DNA of 64,000 bases from JAICWP01 sp035252015 (GTDB lineage: Bacteria; Acidobacteriota; Terriglobia; Terriglobales; Acidobacteriaceae): contig DATFDP010000223.1 of NCBI GenBank assembly GCA_035252015.1, forward strand, positions 18,649 through 82,648, written 5' to 3'. Shown piece after piece: positions 26,222 to 33,006 of the stretch. The notes beneath the pieces were generated by a model that was not told the origin of the DNA, did no database searches, and worked only from the letters and a program-made list of their open reading frames with translations. The stretch's first letter is position 1. Each line of letters opens with the position of its first letter. Both the position numbers and the translations under genes were made by a program.

Positions 26222-27021
26222 CAGCCCACCTGGTGCAGCCGCTTGATCTCGCCCACGCCGCCTTGCACCGCGTCCAGCTGGCGAAAAATCTGGCTTGCTT
26301 CTTTGGCGATGGCGTCGGCGATAGCGCTCACCATGCGCTTGCCTTTCTCTACGGTTGCCGACTGCGGGCTGCCGTACCAGCCGGTAGGGGCGATGGAGCG
26401 AATGTCTGTGAGCACTGGCTGATAGCTGCGCGTGCGCCGCAGTTTGTCCATCTTGCTGGCGTGCGCCTGCTCGGAGGAATTCTGAATGCGGTCCAGATGC
26501 ACCAGCTCCGGCCGCCGCGCCAGTACCGCCAACGCTTCGATTTCGCCGCCATGCGTGAGCCCGTTGCACTCCGGGCCGAACAGGTCGGCGGCCACGTAGC
26601 AAGCCTGCGCCGTCGCCACTGTCATCCCATGCTCCCGATGCAGCGCCTCGGCCGCGATGGAGAGGGAAGCGATATTGCCCTCGTGCCAATTCACGATCAA
26701 CAGGTATTTCGCTCCGTGCTTCGCGGTGGAGGAGCACGTTTCCACGACCACTCGCATGTAAGTCTCGGGAGTCAGCGTGATGGTGCCTTCGTAGGGCATG
26801 TGCAGGGGCGTGATGCCCAGCGGGCTTCCCGGCAGGACCAGGCCATCCATGCGTTGCGCCACTGCTTCCGCGATCACCTCGACGGCATACATATCGGTTC
26901 CGGTGGGCAGATGGGGACCGTGCTGCTCCACGCTTCCCGCCGGCAGAATGACCAGGGGATTCTTCTTGAAGTGGGCTTCGATCTCCGGCTGCGTCAGCTC
27001 CACAAAGTAGCGGCTAGGCAA
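26221..27021 (-). CDS. Creatininase-family amidohydrolase
   Basis: 266 residues. Metal-binding signatures of the creatininase fold are present: PAGSVEQHGPHLPTGTDMY (about 27-45; Glu, His and Asp ligands), NWHEGN (about 120-125) and LTHGGEIEALAVL (about 165-177). Members include creatinine amidohydrolase, MftE and ArfB, all hydrolysing C-N bonds of amides. It overlaps the start of the upstream Gfo/Idh stop by 8 bases and the cupin start by 1 base. The substrate is not known; creatinine is only one of many possibilities. Confidence 0.88.
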   Translation of the reverse strand: MPSRYFVELTQPEIEAHFKKNPLVILPAGSVEQHGPHLPTGTDMYAVEVIAEAVAQRMDGLVLPGSPLGITPLHMPYEGTITLTPETYMRVVVETCSSTAKHGAKYLLIVNWHEGNIASLSIAAEALHREHGMTVATAQACYVAADLFGPECNGLTHGGEIEALAVLARRPELVHLDRIQNSSEQAHASKMDKLRRTRSYQPVLTDIRSIAPTGWYGSPQSATVEKGKRMVSAIADAIAKEASQIFRQLDAVQGGVGEIKRLHQVG

Positions 27022-28102
27022 TGACGCTCCTTTCTGCTACTCGCTCGCGAGCCGCCTGCAATACGTCCGCAATGCGCGTGTAGCGGCCATGGTTCTCGAT
27101 GGAACGCAGCGCGGCATAAACCACCGCCACGGCGATGTTGCCATTCTTCGCGCTCAATTCGCCCGGCTTGCCGGTGCGACAGCTCTCCGCGAACATCTCC
27201 AGTTCGGCGCGGAACATGTCGCTGGCCGGCAGCGTCAGCTCCTCGCGCTTGCCGTAGCCGTTTTTACCGCGCTGGATATAAAGCGTGGAAGTGAGGTGTA
27301 GCTTGTCGGGCGTGTCCCAGGTGCCGAAATCAATTTCATAGTGCATCAGACCCTGCGACCCGAACACGCGAACCGCGAAAACGCCTGGGGAGGTCCAGCA
27401 CGAGCCCACATAACCAACCTTGCCGTCGGCAAACTTCAGCAGCGTCATGGATTGGTCGTCCACCTCGGCGCCGACGGGCGAGAGCTTGGAGGCCATGGAG
27501 CCTACTTCCTCGATTTCGCCGCCCAGGTAATGCAGCAAGTCAAACTGGTGAATGGCCAGTTGCGAAAGCGGGCCGCCCGGTGCCCGGTCCTTATACCAGC
27601 GCCACATGTTGGGTGTGAGTTCCAGGGCACGCTCGTTGGAGAAGTTAGCCTCCAGGAAGGCGACGCGGCCCAGTTCGCCGCTGTCAATTGCCTCGCGGAT
27701 TTTGCGCACACCGGCCATGAGCCGCGCGCTGTGGCCCACCGTGACCGTGATTCCATGCTCTTTCTCCAGCGCGGCGATTTGCAGGCCCTCTTCCAGCGTG
27801 CTGGCGATCGGCTTTTCCGTGTAAACGTGCTTGCCCGCATGGGCTACTTCACGCGCTACCGGCAGGTGCTGCTCATTGGGCACGGTTAGAATGGCGCCCT
27901 TAATCTCGGGCGAGGCGAGCATGGTCTTCAGATCGGCTGCCGCGGGCACGCCCATTTCACGTTCGAAATTCTCCCGTTTCTCCGGCGAACGACTGTAGGC
28001 GGCGACGATTTTCAGCTTGTCGGATTTGGCAGCGGCGCGGGTCAGGACCTTGGCCCAGCGGCCCAACCCAATGATGCCAACTTTGACCGGCTCTGCGCTC
28101 AT
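27014..28102 (-). CDS. Gfo/Idh/MocA-family oxidoreductase
   Basis: 362 residues from ATG 28102, preceded by GGAAGAAG. An extra upstream start at 28156 would add 18 residues before the Rossmann fold and overlap the regulator promoter, so I rejected it. N-terminal dinucleotide fold: VKVGIIGLGRWAKVLTRAA, AAYSRSPEKRENFER, and the family motif YTEKPIAS (EKP lysine). The C-terminal alpha/beta domain has WYKDRAPGGPLSQLAIHQFDLLHYL. These enzymes oxidise or reduce sugars, inositols and related polyols with NAD(P). First gene of a leftward operon, divergent from the GntR regulator. Confidence 0.9.
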   Translation of the reverse strand: MSAEPVKVGIIGLGRWAKVLTRAAAKSDKLKIVAAYSRSPEKRENFEREMGVPAAADLKTMLASPEIKGAILTVPNEQHLPVAREVAHAGKHVYTEKPIASTLEEGLQIAALEKEHGITVTVGHSARLMAGVRKIREAIDSGELGRVAFLEANFSNERALELTPNMWRWYKDRAPGGPLSQLAIHQFDLLHYLGGEIEEVGSMASKLSPVGAEVDDQSMTLLKFADGKVGYVGSCWTSPGVFAVRVFGSQGLMHYEIDFGTWDTPDKLHLTSTLYIQRGKNGYGKREELTLPASDMFRAELEMFAESCRTGKPGELSAKNGNIAVAVVYAALRSIENHGRYTRIADVLQAARERVAERSVIA

Positions 28103-28172
28103 CGAGCTTCTTCCCGAGTGGAATCTCTTGACCGTGATGCGGCCCGCGATGTACAAAAGACGGGCGCGAGTG

Positions 28173-28187
28173 GTAGTACGGTATTAC
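28173..28187. promoter_or_regulatory. Candidate GntR/FCD operator in the divergent promoter region
   Basis: GTAGTACGGTATTAC: a near-palindrome (six of seven pairs match) ending 3 bases before the regulator's ATG and about 70 bases from the divergent Gfo/Idh start. GntR/FCD regulators usually bind short palindromes containing GT...AC and often repress their own divergent promoter. Confidence 0.45.
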
Positions 28188-28190
28188 AGT

Positions 28191-28937
28191 ATGACTTCCT
28201 CGTCAAGCCAACAGCCGACCAATGGCGCCGCCACCCTCTCCGCAATTCCTCGCGCCGCCGCCCCCTTGCGCCGCCAAGTAGCGGATGAGCTTCGCCAATC
28301 CATCATCAGCGGCCGGTTGGCGCCAGGCGCGCGCCTGGTAGAACGCGAACTGATCGCCATGATGGGGGTTTCGCGTACCGTCATTCGCGAGGCGCTGCGG
28401 CAGCTGGAGTCCGAAGGCCTGGTGGCTATGATTCCCAACAAGGGTCCGGTGGTGCGTGAGCTGACGCTGGCGGAGGCCAAGGATCTGTATTCGATTCGTG
28501 CCGTGCTGGAAGGCCTGGCTGCTCGCCTGTTTGTGGAAAACGCCGATGAGGCACAATTCCGCAAACTGCAGACGGCGTTAACCGTCACCGCCGCTGCGTA
28601 CAAAGCCGCCGATCCGGAAGTGTTGCTAGGGGCGAAGAATCGCTTTTACGACGTGCTGTTCGAGGGCGCAGGCAGCGAAACGCTGTCGTCCATGATTGCC
28701 ACGCTGCATGCCCGAATCCGGCGCTGGCGGGCTCTGGGCCTGGCGCACCCGAAGCGTTCGCCCCGCCGCTCCCAGGAGAGCATCAAGGGCTTGCGCGCGG
28801 TGGTGACGGCCATTAAGGCGCGCGATGCCGAGCAGGCCGAAAAGATTATGCGTGACGAAGTCACCAGGGCAGCCGCTGAAGTCATTCGCCTGCTGGCCAA
28901 TTCCCCGCCGCAGGCTGCCGCACAGCAGGCTCCGTAG
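28191..28937 (+). CDS. GntR-family regulator with FCD effector domain
   Basis: 248 residues from ATG 28191; the longer frame from 28017 lies in the opposing gene. The winged helix-turn-helix spans about 25-85: LRRQVADELRQSIISGRLAPGARLVERELIAMMGVSRTVIREALRQLESEGLV, with the usual PNKGPVVREL wing. The FCD helical domain (about 95-235) begins DLYSIRAVLEGLAARLF and ends RDAEQAEKIMRDEVTRAA. The family controls oxidised-substrate, amino-acid and sugar-acid catabolism. It diverges from the Gfo/Idh operon and is followed after 34 bases by the UxaA-type lyase genes. Confidence 0.93.
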   Translation: MTSSSSQQPTNGAATLSAIPRAAAPLRRQVADELRQSIISGRLAPGARLVERELIAMMGVSRTVIREALRQLESEGLVAMIPNKGPVVRELTLAEAKDLYSIRAVLEGLAARLFVENADEAQFRKLQTALTVTAAAYKAADPEVLLGAKNRFYDVLFEGAGSETLSSMIATLHARIRRWRALGLAHPKRSPRRSQESIKGLRAVVTAIKARDAEQAEKIMRDEVTRAAAEVIRLLANSPPQAAAQQAP

Positions 28938-28971
28938 TGTTCTAATTCCGCAATACATGAGGAGAGAAGGG

Positions 28972-29256
28972 ATGACCACCTCTTTTATCGTCCACGACAA
29001 AGCTGACACCGTCGGCGTAGTCGTGGTGGAGGATGTGCAGCTGGGCAAGGATCTGACCGGCTGGATCATGGAAACGGATGAAACCATCACCCTGAAGTCG
29101 CTGGATCCGGTGCCGCTGGGCCACAAGATCGCGCTACGCGATATCAAGTCGGGAGACACCGTCTTGAAATATGGCAATGATGTGGGCCGCGCGGTGGCTG
29201 ACATCGGCCGGGGACGCCACGTCCACGTCCATAATCTGAAGACGAAGAGGTGGTGA
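28972..29256 (+). CDS. UxaA-family lyase small subunit (SAF domain; SuyA-like)
   Basis: 94 residues from ATG 28972, with a strong GGAGAGAAGG just before it; the longer upstream frame overlaps the regulator gene. The SAF-like fold is recognisable: FIVHDKADTVGVVVVEDVQLGKDLTG, TLKSLDPVPLGHKIALRDIKSGDTVLKYGNDVGRAVADIGRGRHVHVHNLK, with the terminal HVHN motif of altronate dehydratase N-terminal domains and (2R)-sulfolactate sulfo-lyase alpha subunits. In UxaA it is fused to the catalytic part; here it is separate, as in SuyA. The large-subunit gene begins 2 bases after its stop. Confidence 0.85.
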   Translation: MTTSFIVHDKADTVGVVVVEDVQLGKDLTGWIMETDETITLKSLDPVPLGHKIALRDIKSGDTVLKYGNDVGRAVADIGRGRHVHVHNLKTKRW

Positions 29257-29258
29257 GA

Positions 29259-30425
29259 ATGGCACGCTACGACTTCTACGGATATCGCCGCGAAAATGGC
29301 CGGGTGGGAATCCGCAACCATGTAATTATTCTTCCGCTGGACGACCTTTCCAACGCTGCGGCAGAGGCCGTCGCCAACAACATTAAAGGCACGCTGGCCC
29401 TCCCCCATGCTTATGGCCGGCTGCAATTTGGCGAAGACCTGGAGCTGCACTTCCGCACCCTGATCGGCACCGGCTGCAATCCCAATGTGGCCGCTTGCGT
29501 GGTAATCGGCATTGAGCCCGGCTGGACGGGACGCGTGGTCGAGGGCATTGCCGCCACGGGCAAACCGGTTGCTGGGTTTTCCATTGAAACGAACGGCGAC
29601 ATCAGCACCGTTGCGGCCGCCTCGCGCAAAGCGCAGGAGTTCATGCAGTGGGCTACCGAGAAGCAGCGCGAGCGCTGCTCCATCGAGGACCTGTTCGTCT
29701 CCACCAAGTGCGGCGAGAGCGACACCACCTCCGGCTTGGGCTCCTGCCCCACTGTCGGCAATCTGATTGACAAGCTGGACCCGCTGCACGTGACCACCTG
29801 CTTCGGCGAAACCTCCGAGCTCACGGGCGCGGAAGTCGTATGCGCCAGCCGCGCCGCCAGCAAGCAAGTGGCCGACAAATTCATGCAGGTGTTCAACGCC
29901 TATCAGGAGGTGATTGACCGCCACAAAACCAGCGACCTTTCGGAATCGCAGCCTACCAAGGGCAACATCGCCGGCGGTCTGACTACGATTGAGGAGAAGG
30001 CCTTCGGCAACCTGCAGAAGATCGGCAAAAAGGCGAAGTTCATTGACGTTCTAAAACCTGCAGAGGCGCCGGCCAAGGGTCCGGGACTCTACTACATGGA
30101 TACATCCTCCGCGGCCGCGGAGTGCGTCACGCTGCAGGCGGCTGCCGGATTTGTGGTTCATCTCTTTCCCACCGGCCAAGGCAACGTGATCGGCAATCCC
30201 ATTGAGCCGGTCATCAAGCTCACCGCCAATCCGCGTACCGCACGCACCATGCGCGAGCACATCGACCTGGACGTCTCCGGCCTGCTGAGGCGCGAGATGA
30301 ATCTGGACGAAGCCGGCGACAGGCTGATTGAAATCATGTTACGCACCTGCAATGGCCGGCTGACCTGCGCCGAGGCGCTGGGTCACCGTGAATTTGTCAT
30401 GACCAAGCTGTACCAGAGCGCGTAA
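29259..30425 (+). CDS. UxaA-family lyase large subunit (SuyB-like)
   Basis: 388 residues from ATG 29259, with GAGGTGGTGAG upstream. The N-terminus FYGYRRENGRVGIRNHV is the hallmark of the UxaA/GarD C-terminal domain. Conserved Cys-containing motifs follow: GTGCNPNVAAC, STKCGESDTTSGLGSCPTVGN (the presumed iron-binding Cys region) and TCFGETSELTGAE. The split small/large arrangement and the sequence resemble (2R)-sulfolactate sulfo-lyase (SuyAB). However, no other sulfolactate gene is visible, and many such pairs dehydrate sugar acids instead. Likely product: a 2-oxoacid. Downstream is a repeat and then a FadR-type operator. Confidence 0.85.
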   Translation: MARYDFYGYRRENGRVGIRNHVIILPLDDLSNAAAEAVANNIKGTLALPHAYGRLQFGEDLELHFRTLIGTGCNPNVAACVVIGIEPGWTGRVVEGIAATGKPVAGFSIETNGDISTVAAASRKAQEFMQWATEKQRERCSIEDLFVSTKCGESDTTSGLGSCPTVGNLIDKLDPLHVTTCFGETSELTGAEVVCASRAASKQVADKFMQVFNAYQEVIDRHKTSDLSESQPTKGNIAGGLTTIEEKAFGNLQKIGKKAKFIDVLKPAEAPAKGPGLYYMDTSSAAAECVTLQAAAGFVVHLFPTGQGNVIGNPIEPVIKLTANPRTARTMREHIDLDVSGLLRREMNLDEAGDRLIEIMLRTCNGRLTCAEALGHREFVMTKLYQSA

Positions 30426-30437
30426 GGAAGCGTTGTG

Positions 30438-30522
30438 GTGCCGCCCCTATCGGGGCTGGGCATGTTCTTGGCGTGATACCCAGGGCTGACGCCCTGGGCT
30501 GAAGATTGTTTCGCCCTGCGGG
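30438..30522. repeat. Dispersed palindromic repeat
   Basis: Contains GCCCCTATCGGGGC and CCCAGGGCTGACGCCCTGGG, two palindromes about 30 bases apart, then TTTCGCCCTGCGGG. Occupies the first part of the 264-base gap between the UxaA-type lyase and the Tat flavoenzyme gene. Confidence 0.55.
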
Positions 30523-30615
30523 CCGCGTGTGGCCACGCGACACACCGAGGATCGAACATGGCAGCAGCTGTTCATTCTTTCGAATGTAGAGGGAAGATGC
30601 GAGGGAAGTTGTATG

Positions 30616-30628
30616 GTGGTCTGACCAC
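30616..30628. promoter_or_regulatory. FadR-type operator upstream of the flavoenzyme-cytochrome operon
   Basis: GTGGTCTGACCAC is a perfect 13-base palindrome around its central base. It matches the TGGTC-N-GACCA form bound by FadR, PdhR, LldR and other GntR/FCD regulators. It lies 62 bases before the start of the first Tat flavoenzyme. Two GntR/FCD genes in the window (28191 and 36387) are the obvious candidates to bind it. Confidence 0.6.
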
Positions 30629-30689
30629 TTTGTGATATTATGCGCCGCTTATCTGGACAGCACACTGGCCTGTAAAGGAAGGAGGGGGC

Positions 30690-32360
30690 ATGTGCGCCAT
30701 CACCCGGCGCGGTTTTATGAAGGGCGCGGCTTTGGCCCCGCTGGCGCTCAGCCCTTTGTCACTACATTCCCAAACCGCCTCCAGTGATCGTTTTGACATT
30801 GTGGTGGCGGGCGCCGGTCACAATAGCCTGATCACTGCCGCTTACCTGGCCAAGGCCGGCTACCGCTGCCTGGTGCTCGAGGGTCGCGCGGTGGTTGGCG
30901 GCGGGGTCAAAACCGCCCAGCTCACCTTGCGCGGCTTCCATGACGACGTCTGTTCCACGGCCCACAGCGGTATCCAGGCCAACCCGCTGCTCCGCGACAA
31001 CGAACTTCGTCTGGCCGATTACGGCCTCGAATACATCACGCCCGACCCCATCTTCCACATTGTGTTCGGCGACGGCTCGTACCTAACCCAGTGGCGCGAT
31101 CTGGACCGCACCGTTGCCGAGTTTGGCAAGTTTTCCAAAAAGGACGCCGCGGCTTATCGGCGCATGCTGGCCGAATTCGACTCCGTGAAGGTGGTTTTCG
31201 GGGCTGCTAGTTTCAATCCCATCGGCTTCGGCCCGCCCATGAATGAGCGCCTGGCCAAGGTGCCGCGCGGCAGGCTATGGCAACGCCGCCTGGCCATGTC
31301 GGCCTGGGAAATCATCCGCGATAGTTTCGAGGACGACCACTCGCGCGCCGCCCTGCTGTTCATGAGCCATCTCTCCTCGGAATCGCCCAACGAGCCCGCT
31401 ACCGGTCGCTTCGCCTACGGCTTTGCCGGCCAGCAGCATGGCGGGCGCCCTCTGCCCAAGGGCGGATCAGGGATGCTGACTCAGTCGCTGGCCCGCTTCA
31501 TTGAAGCCCACAACGGTGTGATTCTCACCAACAAGTGGGTACGCAGCTTTATCATCGAGAATGGCCGCTGTGCAGGCGTGGAATGCGACGACGGCAGCTC
31601 CTATCGTGCCAGCAAGGCGGTGGTCTCGACCATCCATATCAAGCACCTGGTGAAAATGGCGCCGGCCCAGCTCTGGGGCCAGGACTTCCTGGACGGCGTG
31701 GACACCTGGCAGGGTGAGCGCACCATGTTCGTGAGCCATTACGCCACCTCGGTGGCGCCCACCTATGCGGTTCAGGGCGGCAGTCTGACGCCCACGGAAG
31801 CCGGCGTGATCGCCAATGCAGACCGGGCGCTGCGCTTCGGTTTGGACGACACATCCGGCGTGGTCAATCTCGACCGGCCGCCGCTGCAGGTCATTTGTTG
31901 CAGTGTTCCCGACCCTTCGCGCACGCCTCCGGGCATGCACACTGTCAAGATTATCGGCTTCCAGCCCTACACCCTGAAGAAAGGCCCGCAGCACTGGGAC
32001 GAAATCAAGCACCAGGTGGACGAGGCCCACTTGAATTATTTGCGGCGCTTCTCGCCCAACCTGACCGATGACAGGATTCTGGCGCGCTTCCTGACCAGCC
32101 CGCTCGACATTGAGCGCATGAATCCGCACTTCTGGCATGGCAGCGCTCACGGCGGACGATCAGATGCCGCGCAATCCGGCCCCATGCGCCCCATGCTGGG
32201 CTGGGCACAGCACCGCATGCCCATTGCTGGGCTGTACCAGACGGGCGCCACCACTCATCCCGGCGGCTCGGTTACGGGCGCGCCCGGTCGCAACGCGGCC
32301 ATGGTCATGCTCAAGGATTTTGGCACCAGCATTGAAGAGGTGGTGAGCAGGAGAACGTAG
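30690..32360 (+). CDS. Tat-exported FAD-dependent oxidoreductase (phytoene-dehydrogenase-like), copy 1
   Basis: 556 residues, preceded by AAGGAGGGGG. A twin-arginine signal ITRRGFMKGAALAPL (5-19) directs export of the folded flavoprotein. The FAD Rossmann motif is FDIVVAGAGHNSLITAAYLAKAGY with the following acidic VLEGRAVVGGGVK. The C-terminal FAD motif lies in IAGLYQTGATTHPGGSVTGAPG. The layout matches NAD(P)/FAD-dependent oxidoreductases of the phytoene dehydrogenase/PYROXD2 group (amino-oxidase superfamily). A conserved HFWHGSAHGG lies near the C-terminus. A second copy follows after a pentaheme cytochrome gene. Periplasmic location and a cytochrome partner suggest a dehydrogenase feeding electrons to the cytochrome, not an O2-using oxidase (inference). 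Substrate unknown. Confidence 0.85.
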   Translation: MCAITRRGFMKGAALAPLALSPLSLHSQTASSDRFDIVVAGAGHNSLITAAYLAKAGYRCLVLEGRAVVGGGVKTAQLTLRGFHDDVCSTAHSGIQANPLLRDNELRLADYGLEYITPDPIFHIVFGDGSYLTQWRDLDRTVAEFGKFSKKDAAAYRRMLAEFDSVKVVFGAASFNPIGFGPPMNERLAKVPRGRLWQRRLAMSAWEIIRDSFEDDHSRAALLFMSHLSSESPNEPATGRFAYGFAGQQHGGRPLPKGGSGMLTQSLARFIEAHNGVILTNKWVRSFIIENGRCAGVECDDGSSYRASKAVVSTIHIKHLVKMAPAQLWGQDFLDGVDTWQGERTMFVSHYATSVAPTYAVQGGSLTPTEAGVIANADRALRFGLDDTSGVVNLDRPPLQVICCSVPDPSRTPPGMHTVKIIGFQPYTLKKGPQHWDEIKHQVDEAHLNYLRRFSPNLTDDRILARFLTSPLDIERMNPHFWHGSAHGGRSDAAQSGPMRPMLGWAQHRMPIAGLYQTGATTHPGGSVTGAPGRNAAMVMLKDFGTSIEEVVSRRT

Positions 32361-32379
32361 GAGAACGGGAGGTGAGGTT

Positions 32380-32997
32380 GTGAAACCTAAGCGAATGTTG
32401 GCCCTGGCGAGTGTGGCGCTGGCGATCTTGCTTCTTGCTGCCGTGAAATTGCCGGCTCAGGGTACGCCCCAATATCCGCCGCAGGTCGTGCCCGACAATC
32501 CGCTCCACCCTGCCGCGCCTACACAGCCCCTGCCCTACAGCCACAAGACCCATCTGGCGCTCAAAGTTGGCTGCCAGTTCTGTCACACGAATCCTGACCC
32601 CGGCACGATGATGACCTACCCCGCCACCAGCATCTGCATGACCTGCCATCAATCAGTAGCCACCGATTCACCGTCCATCAAAAAACTGGCAGAGTTTGAC
32701 CGCAATCATCAGGCCATTCCCTGGGTGCGCGTCTACAAAGTGATGCCGGGCGTGAAGTGGGGCCATCGCTTTCATCTCGCGGCTGGTCTGAAGTGCCAGA
32801 ACTGCCATGGCCCGGTGCAGGAGATGCCGGCGATGTATGAGAGAACCAGCGTGACCACCATGGGCGTTTGCATCTCCTGCCACGAGAAGAACCACGCTAA
32901 GACCGTGTGCAGCACCTGCCACTCCTCGCCATCCCTGCAGGAGGGGACGGCAGCCGCCGCGCCACACGCCACAGCGGGCAAGTCCACGGAGAATTAG
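32380..32997 (+). CDS. Exported pentaheme cytochrome c (class III/NrfH-like)
   Basis: 205 residues from GTG 32380, chosen because GGGAGGTGAG lies just upstream and the signal peptide (about 1-27, ending LPAQG) then fits. Five CxxCH haem sites are present: 65-69 (CQFCH), 86-90 (CMTCH), 139-143 (CQNCH), 164-168 (CISCH) and 177-181 (CSTCH). Distal His candidates occur in PYSHKTHLALKVG and KWGHRFHLAAGLK, a pattern seen in class III cytochromes and in the periplasmic multihaem subunits of Alternative Complex III-like and Hme/Qrc complexes. It lies between the two flavoenzyme genes (19- and 9-base gaps), so it is the likely shared electron acceptor. Confidence 0.92.
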   Translation: MKPKRMLALASVALAILLLAAVKLPAQGTPQYPPQVVPDNPLHPAAPTQPLPYSHKTHLALKVGCQFCHTNPDPGTMMTYPATSICMTCHQSVATDSPSIKKLAEFDRNHQAIPWVRVYKVMPGVKWGHRFHLAAGLKCQNCHGPVQEMPAMYERTSVTTMGVCISCHEKNHAKTVCSTCHSSPSLQEGTAAAAPHATAGKSTEN

Positions 32998-33006
32998 GAG
33001 CACATC

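Noticed and set aside
26222..26737. N-terminal extension of the cupin protein
   Set aside because: It reads through the creatininase gene out of frame; the cupin core starts right after ATG 26221.
28626..29924. Long minus-strand frame of 432 codons opposite the GntR and UxaA-type genes
   Set aside because: It mirrors the codon structure of two well-supported genes with clear family motifs and ribosome sites; its own product is low-complexity Gly/Ala/His with no family features.
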